From NCBI GenBank assembly GCA_959598545.1, contig CAUGFC010000001.1:1-47815 (forward strand): 47,815 bases of DNA. Direction: 5' to 3'. This DNA comes from an uncultured Olsenella sp. (lineage in GTDB: Bacteria > Actinomycetota > Coriobacteriia > Coriobacteriales > Atopobiaceae). Under the pieces are notes generated by a model. The model was not told where the DNA came from. It ran no database searches and saw nothing but the letters and a program-made list of their open reading frames with translations. The stretch's first letter is position 1. Each line of letters opens with the position of its first letter. Made by a program: the position numbers and the translations under genes. Of this stretch, positions 8,114-14,982 are shown piece after piece.

Positions 8114-9433
8114 GTGGACGACGAGAAGGGCCGCTCGGCCGAGACAAAGGAGTACCGTCCCGCACCCGCCCCCTACGGCCTGGTCGGCCACCCGCTCGGC
8201 CACAGCTGGTCGCCGCAGATTCACGAGCGGCTGGGCTCGGAGCCGTATGCCCTCCACGACCTCGCTCCCGACGAGGTCGAGCCGTTCCTTCGCAGCGGCG
8301 CCTGGAGGGGCCTCAACGTGACCATCCCCTACAAGCGCCTTGCGGCGGAAGTCGCCGACGTGCGCTCCCCCGCCGTCGCCCGGCTCGGTGCCGCCAACAC
8401 GCTCGTCCGAGACGAGGGCGGGCGGATCGTCGCCGAGAACACCGACGTCCTCGGCTTCTCGTGGATGCTGGACCGCTTCTGCCGCACGCGGCTGGGCGGA
8501 TCCCCGCACGAGCTTCTCGGGGGCCGCAAGGTCCTCGTCCTCGGCAGCGGCGGGGCCTCCGCAGCGGTGCGCGACGCTCTCGAGCACGTGGTGGGCGCAC
8601 GGACGGTGACGATCTCGCGCGGCGGCCCCGAGACCTACGACGGTCTCGTCGGGCGGCACTCCGACGCCGTCCTTCTCGTCAACGCCACCCCCGTGGGCAT
8701 GTACCCCGCATGCCCGGCCTCGCCGGTCCCCGTGGAGACCCTCTCCGCGCTCACGTGCCTCCTCGGCGTGCTCGACGTGATCTACAACCCGCTTCGGACC
8801 GGCCTCTGCCTCGCGGCCGAGCGACTGGGCCTGCCCGCCGAGTCCGGCCTCGCCATGCTCGTCGCGCAGGCGCTCTACGCCAGCGAGCTCTTCCAAGGAA
8901 GGGAGCTCGACGACGCGCTCGTTGACGAGGTCGAGTACGACCTGCTGGCCCGCACCCGCAACGTCGTGCTCGTCGGCATGCCGGGCGTGGGCAAGTCGAG
9001 CTGCGGGCGCGAGCTTGCACGGCTGCTCGGGCGGCCCTTCGTCGACCTCGACGACGCCGTCACCATAGAGTCCGGGCGGACGCCGGCACAGATCATCTCC
9101 GAGGACGGCGAGGCGGCCTTCCGTGACGTCGAGACCCGGGTCGCGGGGACATACGGCTCACGCTCCGGCCTCGTCATCGCCTGCGGGGGCGGCATCGTCA
9201 CGCGCGGCGAGAACCGCGACCTCCTGAGGCAGAACGGCACGATCGTCCAGCTCGAGCGCCCGCTCGACGGCCTGAGCCTCGAGGGTCGTCCCGTCTCGAG
9301 GGAACGGGGGCTCGAGCAACTGGCCGCCGAGCGCATGCCGTTGTACCGTTCGTGGGCGGATCTGGTTCTGCCCTGCACCGGGTCGGCGGCCGGGGACGCC
9401 CGCGCCATCGCCGAGCGTCTCGCCCTCGAGTGA
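8114..9433 (+). CDS. aroE: Shikimate dehydrogenase-shikimate kinase fusion (AroE-AroK)
   Basis: Two pathway enzymes lie in one 439-residue chain. Residues about 18-275 are NADP-dependent shikimate dehydrogenase: GHPLGHSWSP (25-34), NVTIPYK with the catalytic lysine (68-74), ENTDVLGF and the Rossmann loop GSGGAS. Residues about 282-439 are shikimate kinase: Walker A GMPGVGKSS (288-296), DLDD for Mg and shikimate (311-314), FRDVE (336-341) and the GGG substrate loop (358-360). It therefore performs steps 4 and 5 in sequence. The GTG start lies one base after the pheA stop. No separate aroK is seen, and all key residues are present in both halves, so both should be active. Confidence 0.93.
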   Translation: MDDEKGRSAETKEYRPAPAPYGLVGHPLGHSWSPQIHERLGSEPYALHDLAPDEVEPFLRSGAWRGLNVTIPYKRLAAEVADVRSPAVARLGAANTLVRDEGGRIVAENTDVLGFSWMLDRFCRTRLGGSPHELLGGRKVLVLGSGGASAAVRDALEHVVGARTVTISRGGPETYDGLVGRHSDAVLLVNATPVGMYPACPASPVPVETLSALTCLLGVLDVIYNPLRTGLCLAAERLGLPAESGLAMLVAQALYASELFQGRELDDALVDEVEYDLLARTRNVVLVGMPGVGKSSCGRELARLLGRPFVDLDDAVTIESGRTPAQIISEDGEAAFRDVETRVAGTYGSRSGLVIACGGGIVTRGENRDLLRQNGTIVQLERPLDGLSLEGRPVSRERGLEQLAAERMPLYRSWADLVLPCTGSAAGDARAIAERLALE

Positions 9434-9535
9434 GGGGTTCGCCCGCGAGGCGACGGAAACGGCACAAATACACCGCATTTCTCACCGTCTGCGAGACCGC
9501 TCGCCGACGCGCCGCACCATCGGCGCCGCGGACCC

Positions 9536-9541
9536 TATACT
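9536..9541 (+). promoter_or_regulatory. Candidate -10 box for aroQ
   Basis: TATACT sits about 84 bp before the preferred aroQ start, in a 190-bp spacer after aroEK. The -35 region is poor. It suggests the EIIB-AroQ gene can be transcribed separately from the rest of the cluster. Confidence 0.4.
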
Positions 9542-9624
9542 TCTCTGGAACGACGCACGTGACATGATGGGTGAGTGAGGAGACGGGGCTCCCACTTGCG
9601 ATTCGACGACGGAAGGGTCGCGAA

Positions 9625-10560
9625 GTGGACAGAGAGCAGATAGCGCGGGAGGTCCTCGCGGCCGTGGGCGGCAGGGACAACGTCACCGCGAACGACATCT
9701 GCATGACCCGCCTCAGGATTCTCACCGAGGACCCGACGCTCGTGGACACCGAGCAGCTCTCCGCGGCGCGCGGCGTGCTGGGATACGTGCGGCGCGGGTC
9801 GAAGGGCATCGAGGTCGTGTTTGGCCCCGGCAAGGTCGAGGCGGTCCATGAGGCGCTCGTTCGACTCACGGGCCTCGAGGGCGACGAGGAGGCCTTCGAG
9901 TCTCCCGCGCGGCCAGCCGCGGCGCCCCTGCACGTCCACATCTCGCAGAACCCGCTGCGCGACGCCGCCCGCGTCCAGCAGGAGGCAGACGACCCCGAGG
10001 AGGTCTCGGGAGGCTCCGAGGGTGTCGAGGACCTGGTCAGCCTGCTCGGCGCGATCGACTCGGTCGCCCCGACCGACGAGTCGGACCTCGACGAGGCCGA
10101 GGAGGACACGCTCCACACCACGGCACGCGTGCTCGTGATCAACGGACCCAACATCAACCTGCTCGGGATGCGCGAGCCGGACATCTACGGACACGACTCC
10201 TACCGTGCCATGCTGCAGCTCTGCCACGAGTGTGCCAAGGAGGCGGGATTCGCCGAGTGCACCTGCTTCCAGTCCAACCACGAGGGTGACCTCATCGACG
10301 CCATACAGGACGCGTACGGGACCTATGCCGGCATCATCATCAACCCCGGGGCCTACACGCACACCTCCATCGCCATCCTCGACGCCGCCCGCGCCGTGGG
10401 CCTGCCCATGGTGGAGGTCCACATCTCGAAGGTCGACGAGCGCGAGGAGTTCCGTCAGGTGTCCTACATCCGCGACGCCTGCTTCGAGACGGTCTCCGGC
10501 ATGGGCATCGAGGGCTACCGCAAGGCAATGCTCGATCTTGCCGCCTATCTCGGGCTGTAG
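9625..10560 (+). CDS. aroQ: PTS EIIB-like domain fused to type II 3-dehydroquinate dehydratase
   Basis: The C-terminal part (about residues 168-311) is type II dehydroquinase, step 3 of the shikimate pathway: NGPNINLLG, REPDIYG (Arg183, catalytic Tyr188), QSNHEGD, NPGAYTHTS (catalytic His246) and EVHIS. The N-terminal about 85 residues match a glucose-family PTS EIIB domain. They show VLAAVGGRDNV, then CMTRLR with the conserved phospho-accepting Cys26, then GVLGYVRRGSKGIEVVFG. An acidic, low-complexity linker (about 86-167) joins them. GTG 9625 is chosen because GGAAGGG lies 7 bases upstream and EIIB similarity begins there; an in-frame GTG at 9571 has a weaker site. Family dehydroquinases are about 145 residues, so the EIIB extension is exceptional. 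Its role is inferred: possibly sensing sugar uptake through phosphorylation. Confidence 0.9.
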   Translation: MDREQIAREVLAAVGGRDNVTANDICMTRLRILTEDPTLVDTEQLSAARGVLGYVRRGSKGIEVVFGPGKVEAVHEALVRLTGLEGDEEAFESPARPAAAPLHVHISQNPLRDAARVQQEADDPEEVSGGSEGVEDLVSLLGAIDSVAPTDESDLDEAEEDTLHTTARVLVINGPNINLLGMREPDIYGHDSYRAMLQLCHECAKEAGFAECTCFQSNHEGDLIDAIQDAYGTYAGIIINPGAYTHTSIAILDAARAVGLPMVEVHISKVDEREEFRQVSYIRDACFETVSGMGIEGYRKAMLDLAAYLGL

Positions 10561-10577
10561 ACGCTTCTCGCCGCGCG

Positions 10578-11180
10578 CTACCGCCCGCGGCAGCTCCAGA
10601 CGCCGCCCTCCGTGGCGATGAAGTCGACGGGTACGTCGTGACCGTCCGTGGGGAGCGGGTTCGAGGAGAGCATGGTGGTCCGCGCGAGGCCAATCTTGTC
10701 GCCGGGATAGAAGGCGAGGAAGCGGTCGTAGTAGCCACCGCCGTAGCCGACGCGATGGCCGTTGCCGTCGAAGACGAGGCCCGGGACCAGGCAGACGGAT
10801 CCGACGAGCCGCGCGGGATCGTCGAGCACCGGGGCGTCGACCGTCGGCTCCAGGATTCGCATCGTGCCCGGCACGAGCTCGTCAAGCGAAGAGATCTCGT
10901 GGAAGGAGATAGCGTGCTCGTCCCGATTGACGCGGGGGACGGCGACGCGGCGGCCCTCGGCGAGGACGGCCTCTATGAGGTCGAGCGTCCCGACCTCGGC
11001 GGCGCGGGAGACGTAGGTGAGCACGAGGGGGGCCTCGGCGAAGATCGGGAACGCCCTCAGCGCGCTCAGGATGGAGGAGTCGCTCTGGATGCGGGTGCGC
11101 GCGGGGATGGTGCGGCGGGCGGCGAGGTAGTTGCTCCGCAGTGAGCTCTTGTCGGCGTCGGTGCCATATGAGCTTGCCAA
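10578..11180 (-). CDS. 5-formyltetrahydrofolate cyclo-ligase
   Basis: ATP-dependent conversion of 5-formyl-THF to 5,10-methenyl-THF, a folate salvage step in the cytosol. The C-terminal block GYGGGYYDRFL and the following glycine-rich loop are the family signature, with LVPGLVFDGNGHR preceding it. Length is about 200 residues, as usual. TTG at 11180 is preferred because GGAGGAGG lies 5 bases upstream; an in-frame GTG at 11195 would place the ribosome site inside the gene. It converges on aroQ with a 17-bp gap. Confidence 0.88.
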   Translation of the reverse strand: MASSYGTDADKSSLRSNYLAARRTIPARTRIQSDSSILSALRAFPIFAEAPLVLTYVSRAAEVGTLDLIEAVLAEGRRVAVPRVNRDEHAISFHEISSLDELVPGTMRILEPTVDAPVLDDPARLVGSVCLVPGLVFDGNGHRVGYGGGYYDRFLAFYPGDKIGLARTTMLSSNPLPTDGHDVPVDFIATEGGVWSCRGR

Positions 11181-11215
11181 GGAAGCCTCCTCCACGCGCT
11201 GAGTCAGACCCCTTC

Positions 11216-11221
11216 ATTCTA
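11216..11221 (-). promoter_or_regulatory. -10 box (TAGAAT) for the cyclo-ligase gene
   Basis: On the minus strand TAGAAT lies about 36 bases before the TTG start. The same hexamer stands at a similar distance (about 31-33 bases) upstream of the minus-strand genes starting at 32331, 36676 and 41124. That recurrence supports it as a real -10 element. Confidence 0.5.
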
Positions 11222-11322
11222 TCAGGGTTTCTCTCCCCTGCGTTCGCACTTCGGACGTGTTTGCCGTACCATGGTGCGCTGGTTGAGACAAGCGCGACCG
11301 CGCGTGATCGGATGGAGGCACC

Positions 11323-12372
11323 ATGCCAAACGAGGGCAGCTACGAGGCGGCACTGCGCCGCAGCAACGAGGTCCACGCCGACCTGCTCGTCCACCCCGAG
11401 AGCTACACCATGCTCACGGGGGACCGCCCGACGGGGCGCCTGCACCTCGGCCACTACTTCGGCACGCTCGTCGACCGCGTCCGGCTACAGGACATGGGCG
11501 TGCGCACCAACGTCATCATCGCGGACTACCAGGTCATCACCGACCGCGACACCACCGAGCACATCCGCGACAACGTCTACAACATGGTCGTCGACTACCT
11601 CGCGTGCGGGCTCGACCCCGAGAGGACGATGATCTTCACGCACTCCGCGGTGCCCGAGCTCAACCAGCTCATGCTGCCGTTCCTCAGCCTCGTGACCGAG
11701 GCTGAGATGGAGCGCAACCCCACCGTCAAGGCTGAGCAGGAGGCCTCCGGCCACGCGCTCACGGGGCTGCTGCTCACCTACCCCGTGCACCAGGCGTGCG
11801 ACATCCTCTTCTGCAAGGGCAACATCGTGCCCGTGGGACGCGATCAGCTCCCCCACATCGAGATCACCTCCAAGATCGCCCGTCGCTTCAACGAGCGCTA
11901 CGGGAAGGTCTTCCCCGAGGTGACGGGCCTTCTCACCTCCACGCCGCTGCTCCCGGGCCTCGACGGGCGCAAGATGAGCAAGTCCTACGGCAACGCGATC
12001 TCCATCTCCATGACGGCCGAGGAGACGGCCAGGCTCATCAAGAAGTCCAAGAGCGACTCCGAGCGCAACATCACCTTCGACCCCGAGAACCGCCCGGAGA
12101 TCTCCGGCCTGCTCACCACCGCCGGCATCTGCACCGGGCGCGACCCGCGCGAGATCGCCGAGGAGATCGGCATGGGCGGCGCGGGGCAGCTCAAGCGCTA
12201 CGTCACCGAGGCCGTCAACGGCTACTTCGCCCCCATCCGCGAGCGCCGCGAGGAGCTCGCGAAGGACATGGGGTACGTGTCGGACGTCCTGCACGAGGGT
12301 AACCGCCGCGCCCGCGAGATCGCCGCCGCGACCCTCGACGAGGTCCGCGAGGCGATGGGCATGGTGTACTAG
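11323..12372 (+). CDS. trpS: Tryptophanyl-tRNA synthetase
   Basis: Class I synthetase charging tRNA-Trp. The 349-residue protein has the HIGH-equivalent PTGRLHLGHY with HLGH at 41-44 and a canonical KMSKS at 217-221; the order and spacing fit TrpRS. ATG follows GGAGG by 4 bases. It is separated from the aro genes only by the opposing cyclo-ligase gene. The 140-bp leader shows no T-box landmarks. A long inverted repeat follows its stop codon. Confidence 0.94.
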   Translation: MPNEGSYEAALRRSNEVHADLLVHPESYTMLTGDRPTGRLHLGHYFGTLVDRVRLQDMGVRTNVIIADYQVITDRDTTEHIRDNVYNMVVDYLACGLDPERTMIFTHSAVPELNQLMLPFLSLVTEAEMERNPTVKAEQEASGHALTGLLLTYPVHQACDILFCKGNIVPVGRDQLPHIEITSKIARRFNERYGKVFPEVTGLLTSTPLLPGLDGRKMSKSYGNAISISMTAEETARLIKKSKSDSERNITFDPENRPEISGLLTTAGICTGRDPREIAEEIGMGGAGQLKRYVTEAVNGYFAPIRERREELAKDMGYVSDVLHEGNRRAREIAAATLDEVREAMGMVY

Positions 12373-12395
12373 GCGCGACTCGCGTCTCGCAGGGA

Positions 12396-12480
12396 AGAAG
12401 GGGACAAGGTCCGGCGCTCGGACAGCTTCGCGCGCAGAGGGCGCGCGCTGCAGAACTCGCGGCGGACCTTGTCCCCTTCT
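12396..12480. repeat. Long perfect inverted repeat between trpS and arcB
   Basis: The 18-base arm 12396-12413 (AGAAGGGGACAAGG...) is the exact reverse complement of 12463-12480. The arms enclose a 49-base GC-rich interior that can itself pair (GCGCGC tracts). It lies between the 3' ends of the convergent trpS and arcB genes, so it could act as a bidirectional terminator. However, there is no U-run and the loop is long. The purine-rich GGGGACAAGG arm looks like a dispersed-repeat terminus rather than a simple terminator. Confidence 0.7.
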
Positions 12481-12519
12481 CCAGACGCGCGTGTCGGGCG
12501 ACTCGACCGGAAGGGTCTT

Positions 12520-13518
12520 TTACCTGAGGGTCGCCAGCATGACGGCCTTGATGCTGTGAAGGCGGTTCTCGGCCTCGTCGAAGACGCGGCTGCGCGGCCC
12601 CTCGAAGACCTCGTCCGTGACCTCGAGCTCGGGCAGGCCGAACTTCTGGTAGACCTCCTCGCCGATGTCGGTCTTGCGGTCGTGGAAGCTCGGGAGGCAG
12701 TGCATGAAGATGGCGTCCGGCTCGGTCTTGGCCATGAGCTCGGCGTTGACCTGGTAGGGGGACAGCAGGCGGATGCGCTCGCCCCACAGCTCGGCGCTCT
12801 CGCCCATGGAGACCCAGATGTCGGTGTAGATCACGCTGGCGCCGCGCGCGCCCTCGTCGACGTCCGCGGTCAGGGTGATCGTGGCACCCGTATCCGCGGC
12901 GACCGCGCGGCAGGTCTCGACGAGCGCGGCGTCGGGCATCTGCTCGGCCGGGCCGCAGGCGCAGAAGTCGATGCCGAGCTTGGCGCAGACGACCATGAGC
13001 GAGTTGCCGACGTTGTTGCCGGCGTCACCCATGAAGGTCACCTTGCGACCGCGCATGCCGCCGCGGCCGAACTCCTCCTCCATCGTGAGGACGTCGGCGA
13101 TCATCTGCGTGGGGTGGAACTCGGTGGTGAGGCCGTTCCACACCGGGACGCCCGCGTACTCCGCGAGCTCCTCGACGCGCTCCTGGCCGTAGCCACGATA
13201 CTCGATGCCGTCGAACATGCGGCCGAGGACGCGGGCGGTGTCGGCGATGGACTCCTTCTTGCCGATCTGGGACGCGCTCGGGTCGAGATAGACGGCGTGC
13301 ATGCCAAGGTCGGCGGCGCCCACCTCGAAGGAGCAGCGGGTGCGTGTGGAGGTCTTCTCGAAGATGAGGGCGACGTTCTTCCCCTCGAGGTAGCGGTGCG
13401 GCTCCCCCGCGTGCTTCTTGGCCTTGAGATCGGCCGAGAGGTCCAGCAGGTAGCGGATCTCCTCCGGCGTGAAGTCGAGGAGCTTGAGGAAGTTGCGTCC
13501 GGTGAGGCTTACGGCCAT
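12520..13518 (-). CDS. arcB: Ornithine carbamoyltransferase (catabolic context)
   Basis: Interconverts citrulline plus phosphate with ornithine plus carbamoyl phosphate. The 332-residue protein has STRTR (57-61) for carbamoyl phosphate, HPTQM, and HCLPSFHD near the C-terminus for ornithine. ATG 13518 follows AAGGGAG; an open frame runs 16 codons further upstream without a ribosome site. It lies 79 bp downstream of arginine deiminase on the same strand, which argues for the degradative role, although argF function cannot be excluded. No carbamate kinase follows. Confidence 0.9.
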   Translation of the reverse strand: MAVSLTGRNFLKLLDFTPEEIRYLLDLSADLKAKKHAGEPHRYLEGKNVALIFEKTSTRTRCSFEVGAADLGMHAVYLDPSASQIGKKESIADTARVLGRMFDGIEYRGYGQERVEELAEYAGVPVWNGLTTEFHPTQMIADVLTMEEEFGRGGMRGRKVTFMGDAGNNVGNSLMVVCAKLGIDFCACGPAEQMPDAALVETCRAVAADTGATITLTADVDEGARGASVIYTDIWVSMGESAELWGERIRLLSPYQVNAELMAKTEPDAIFMHCLPSFHDRKTDIGEEVYQKFGLPELEVTDEVFEGPRSRVFDEAENRLHSIKAVMLATLR

Positions 13519-13554
13519 GTTCTTCTCCCTTCGGGGACGGCTGGTCCGCAGCCG

Positions 13555-13560
13555 ATTGTA
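13555..13560 (-). promoter_or_regulatory. Candidate -10 box for arcB
   Basis: On the minus strand TACAAT lies about 37 bases before the arcB ATG, the same spacing as the TAGAAT boxes of other genes here. It would let arcB be expressed apart from arcA. Confidence 0.35.
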
Positions 13561-13597
13561 GCGCAAGGGACGAGAAGGACGCCCCTCTCGACTCCCC

Positions 13598-14848
13598 CTA
13601 CACGGCGTCTCGCCAGAACGCCATCGACATGCAGTGCGGACCGCCGCGGCCGCGCGAGAGCTCGGCGGAGGGAATCTCCAGAAGCTCGATGCCCTCGCGT
13701 GAGAGGATGTCGTTTGTGACGGCGTTGCGCTGGTACACGAGGACGCGGCCGGGGGCGACGGCGAGCGTGTTGGAGCCGTCGTTCCACTGCTCGCGCACGC
13801 TCGCGATCGGGTCCTCGCCGCCGCACTTGATCAGGCGGACGGCGTCGAGCCCCAGGGCGCGGGCGAGGATCTCGTCGAGGGATCCGTCCAGACGCCTGAT
13901 GCCGACCTCGCCCTCGCGCGCGCCGCGGGTGAGCTCGAAGACGACGAGCGTGCCGAGGATCCCCGGGTGAACGGTGAACGTGTCGACGTCGACCTGGGTG
14001 AAGACGGTGTCCAGGTGCATGAACGAGCGCTTGTGCGGGATCGAGAACGCGAAGACGCGCGCGATGCCCGACTCGGGCTCGCCCCACAGCAGTCGCGCGG
14101 CAAGCTCGTCGATCGCCGCCGGGGAGGTGCGCTCCGAGATGCCCACGCCGATGACGTCGGGTCCGAGCACGAGGATGTCGCCACCCTCGATGTTGTGCGG
14201 GCGGTCGCTCGTGTACCACAGCGGCGTCCCGCCGTACTCCGGGTGGTAGCGGAGCAGGAACTCGCCGAAGACCCCCTCGCGACGGCGCGTGCGCGAGAGC
14301 ATGCTGTTGAGGGAGACGCCGGAACCGATGACCGAGAACGTGTCCCGGGTGAAGTAGATGTTGGGGATGGGGTCGATGACCAGGGGGGAGCCGGCGTTGC
14401 GGTCGGTGAGCATGAGGTCGGCGAGCGAGGCGGCGCGCGCCGGGGAGAGGTCGAGCTCGTCGGCGCGCACGCCCTCTATGCACTTGTCGACGAGCGCGCG
14501 CGTGCCGTCGATGGAGTCCAGGAGCTCGCGCACGGCTGCTCGCGCGGCGCGACCGGGGAGGCCCGCCTCGTCCAGCCAGCGCTCGCAGAACTCGGCGCGC
14601 GCGCCGGGCACGGCATCGAGCGCCTCGGCGACGAGCTCGTCGAGGTGGAGCACCTCGACCCCCTCGTCGGCGAGCATGCGGGCGAAGCAGTCGTGCTCGC
14701 GCTGCGCCTCCTCGAGGAACGGGATGTCGTCGAAAAGCAGCGGGCCGAGCGTGTCCGGCGAGAGGTTCAGGAGCTCGTTTCCCGGGCGATAGAGCATCAC
14801 CTTGCGCAGGCGCCCGATCTCAGCGCGAATGTTCAGTCCCTCGTGCAT
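13598..14848 (-). CDS. arcA: Arginine deiminase
   Basis: Hydrolyses arginine to citrulline and ammonia, the first step of the arginine deiminase pathway, giving ATP and acid resistance in fermenters. The 416-residue protein starts MHEGLNIRAEIGRLRKVML and contains YFTRDTFSVIG, HNIEGGDIL, HLDTVFTQVD and the catalytic cysteine in GGPHCMSM (about Cys406), so the active site is intact. ATG 14848 follows GGGAG; an in-frame GTG at 14860 after AAAGGAA is also possible. It leads into arcB. The usual antiporter (arcD) and carbamate kinase (arcC) are not adjacent. Confidence 0.94.
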   Translation of the reverse strand: MHEGLNIRAEIGRLRKVMLYRPGNELLNLSPDTLGPLLFDDIPFLEEAQREHDCFARMLADEGVEVLHLDELVAEALDAVPGARAEFCERWLDEAGLPGRAARAAVRELLDSIDGTRALVDKCIEGVRADELDLSPARAASLADLMLTDRNAGSPLVIDPIPNIYFTRDTFSVIGSGVSLNSMLSRTRRREGVFGEFLLRYHPEYGGTPLWYTSDRPHNIEGGDILVLGPDVIGVGISERTSPAAIDELAARLLWGEPESGIARVFAFSIPHKRSFMHLDTVFTQVDVDTFTVHPGILGTLVVFELTRGAREGEVGIRRLDGSLDEILARALGLDAVRLIKCGGEDPIASVREQWNDGSNTLAVAPGRVLVYQRNAVTNDILSREGIELLEIPSAELSRGRGGPHCMSMAFWRDAV

Positions 14849-14919
14849 TGGGGCTCCCACCGTGAGGTTCCTTTCATAACCATAACGCACGCGGCGCCGT
14901 TCGTCCCATGTGCGGCTGC

Positions 14920-14925
14920 TATCAT
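14920..14925 (+). promoter_or_regulatory. Candidate -10 box for ppk
   Basis: TATCAT lies 58 bases before the ppk start. A compact hairpin (CGGCGCC at 14943 with GGCGCCG ending at 14960) sits in the resulting leader and could influence translation or stability. Confidence 0.35.
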
Positions 14926-14982
14926 CATGAGAGGACACAATTCGGCGCCCCCGGGCGCCGCGAGACGAGAGGTGCGAGTGCT

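Noticed and set aside
11196..11322. T-box or tryptophan attenuator ahead of trpS
   Set aside because: The leader is short, with no T-box AGGGUGGNACCGCG-type motif, no terminator/antiterminator pair and no Trp-rich leader peptide.
13571..13577. CGAGAAG copies as ribosome-binding sites only
   Set aside because: Several copies face away from the neighbouring gene or lie far from any start, so ribosome binding does not explain the set.
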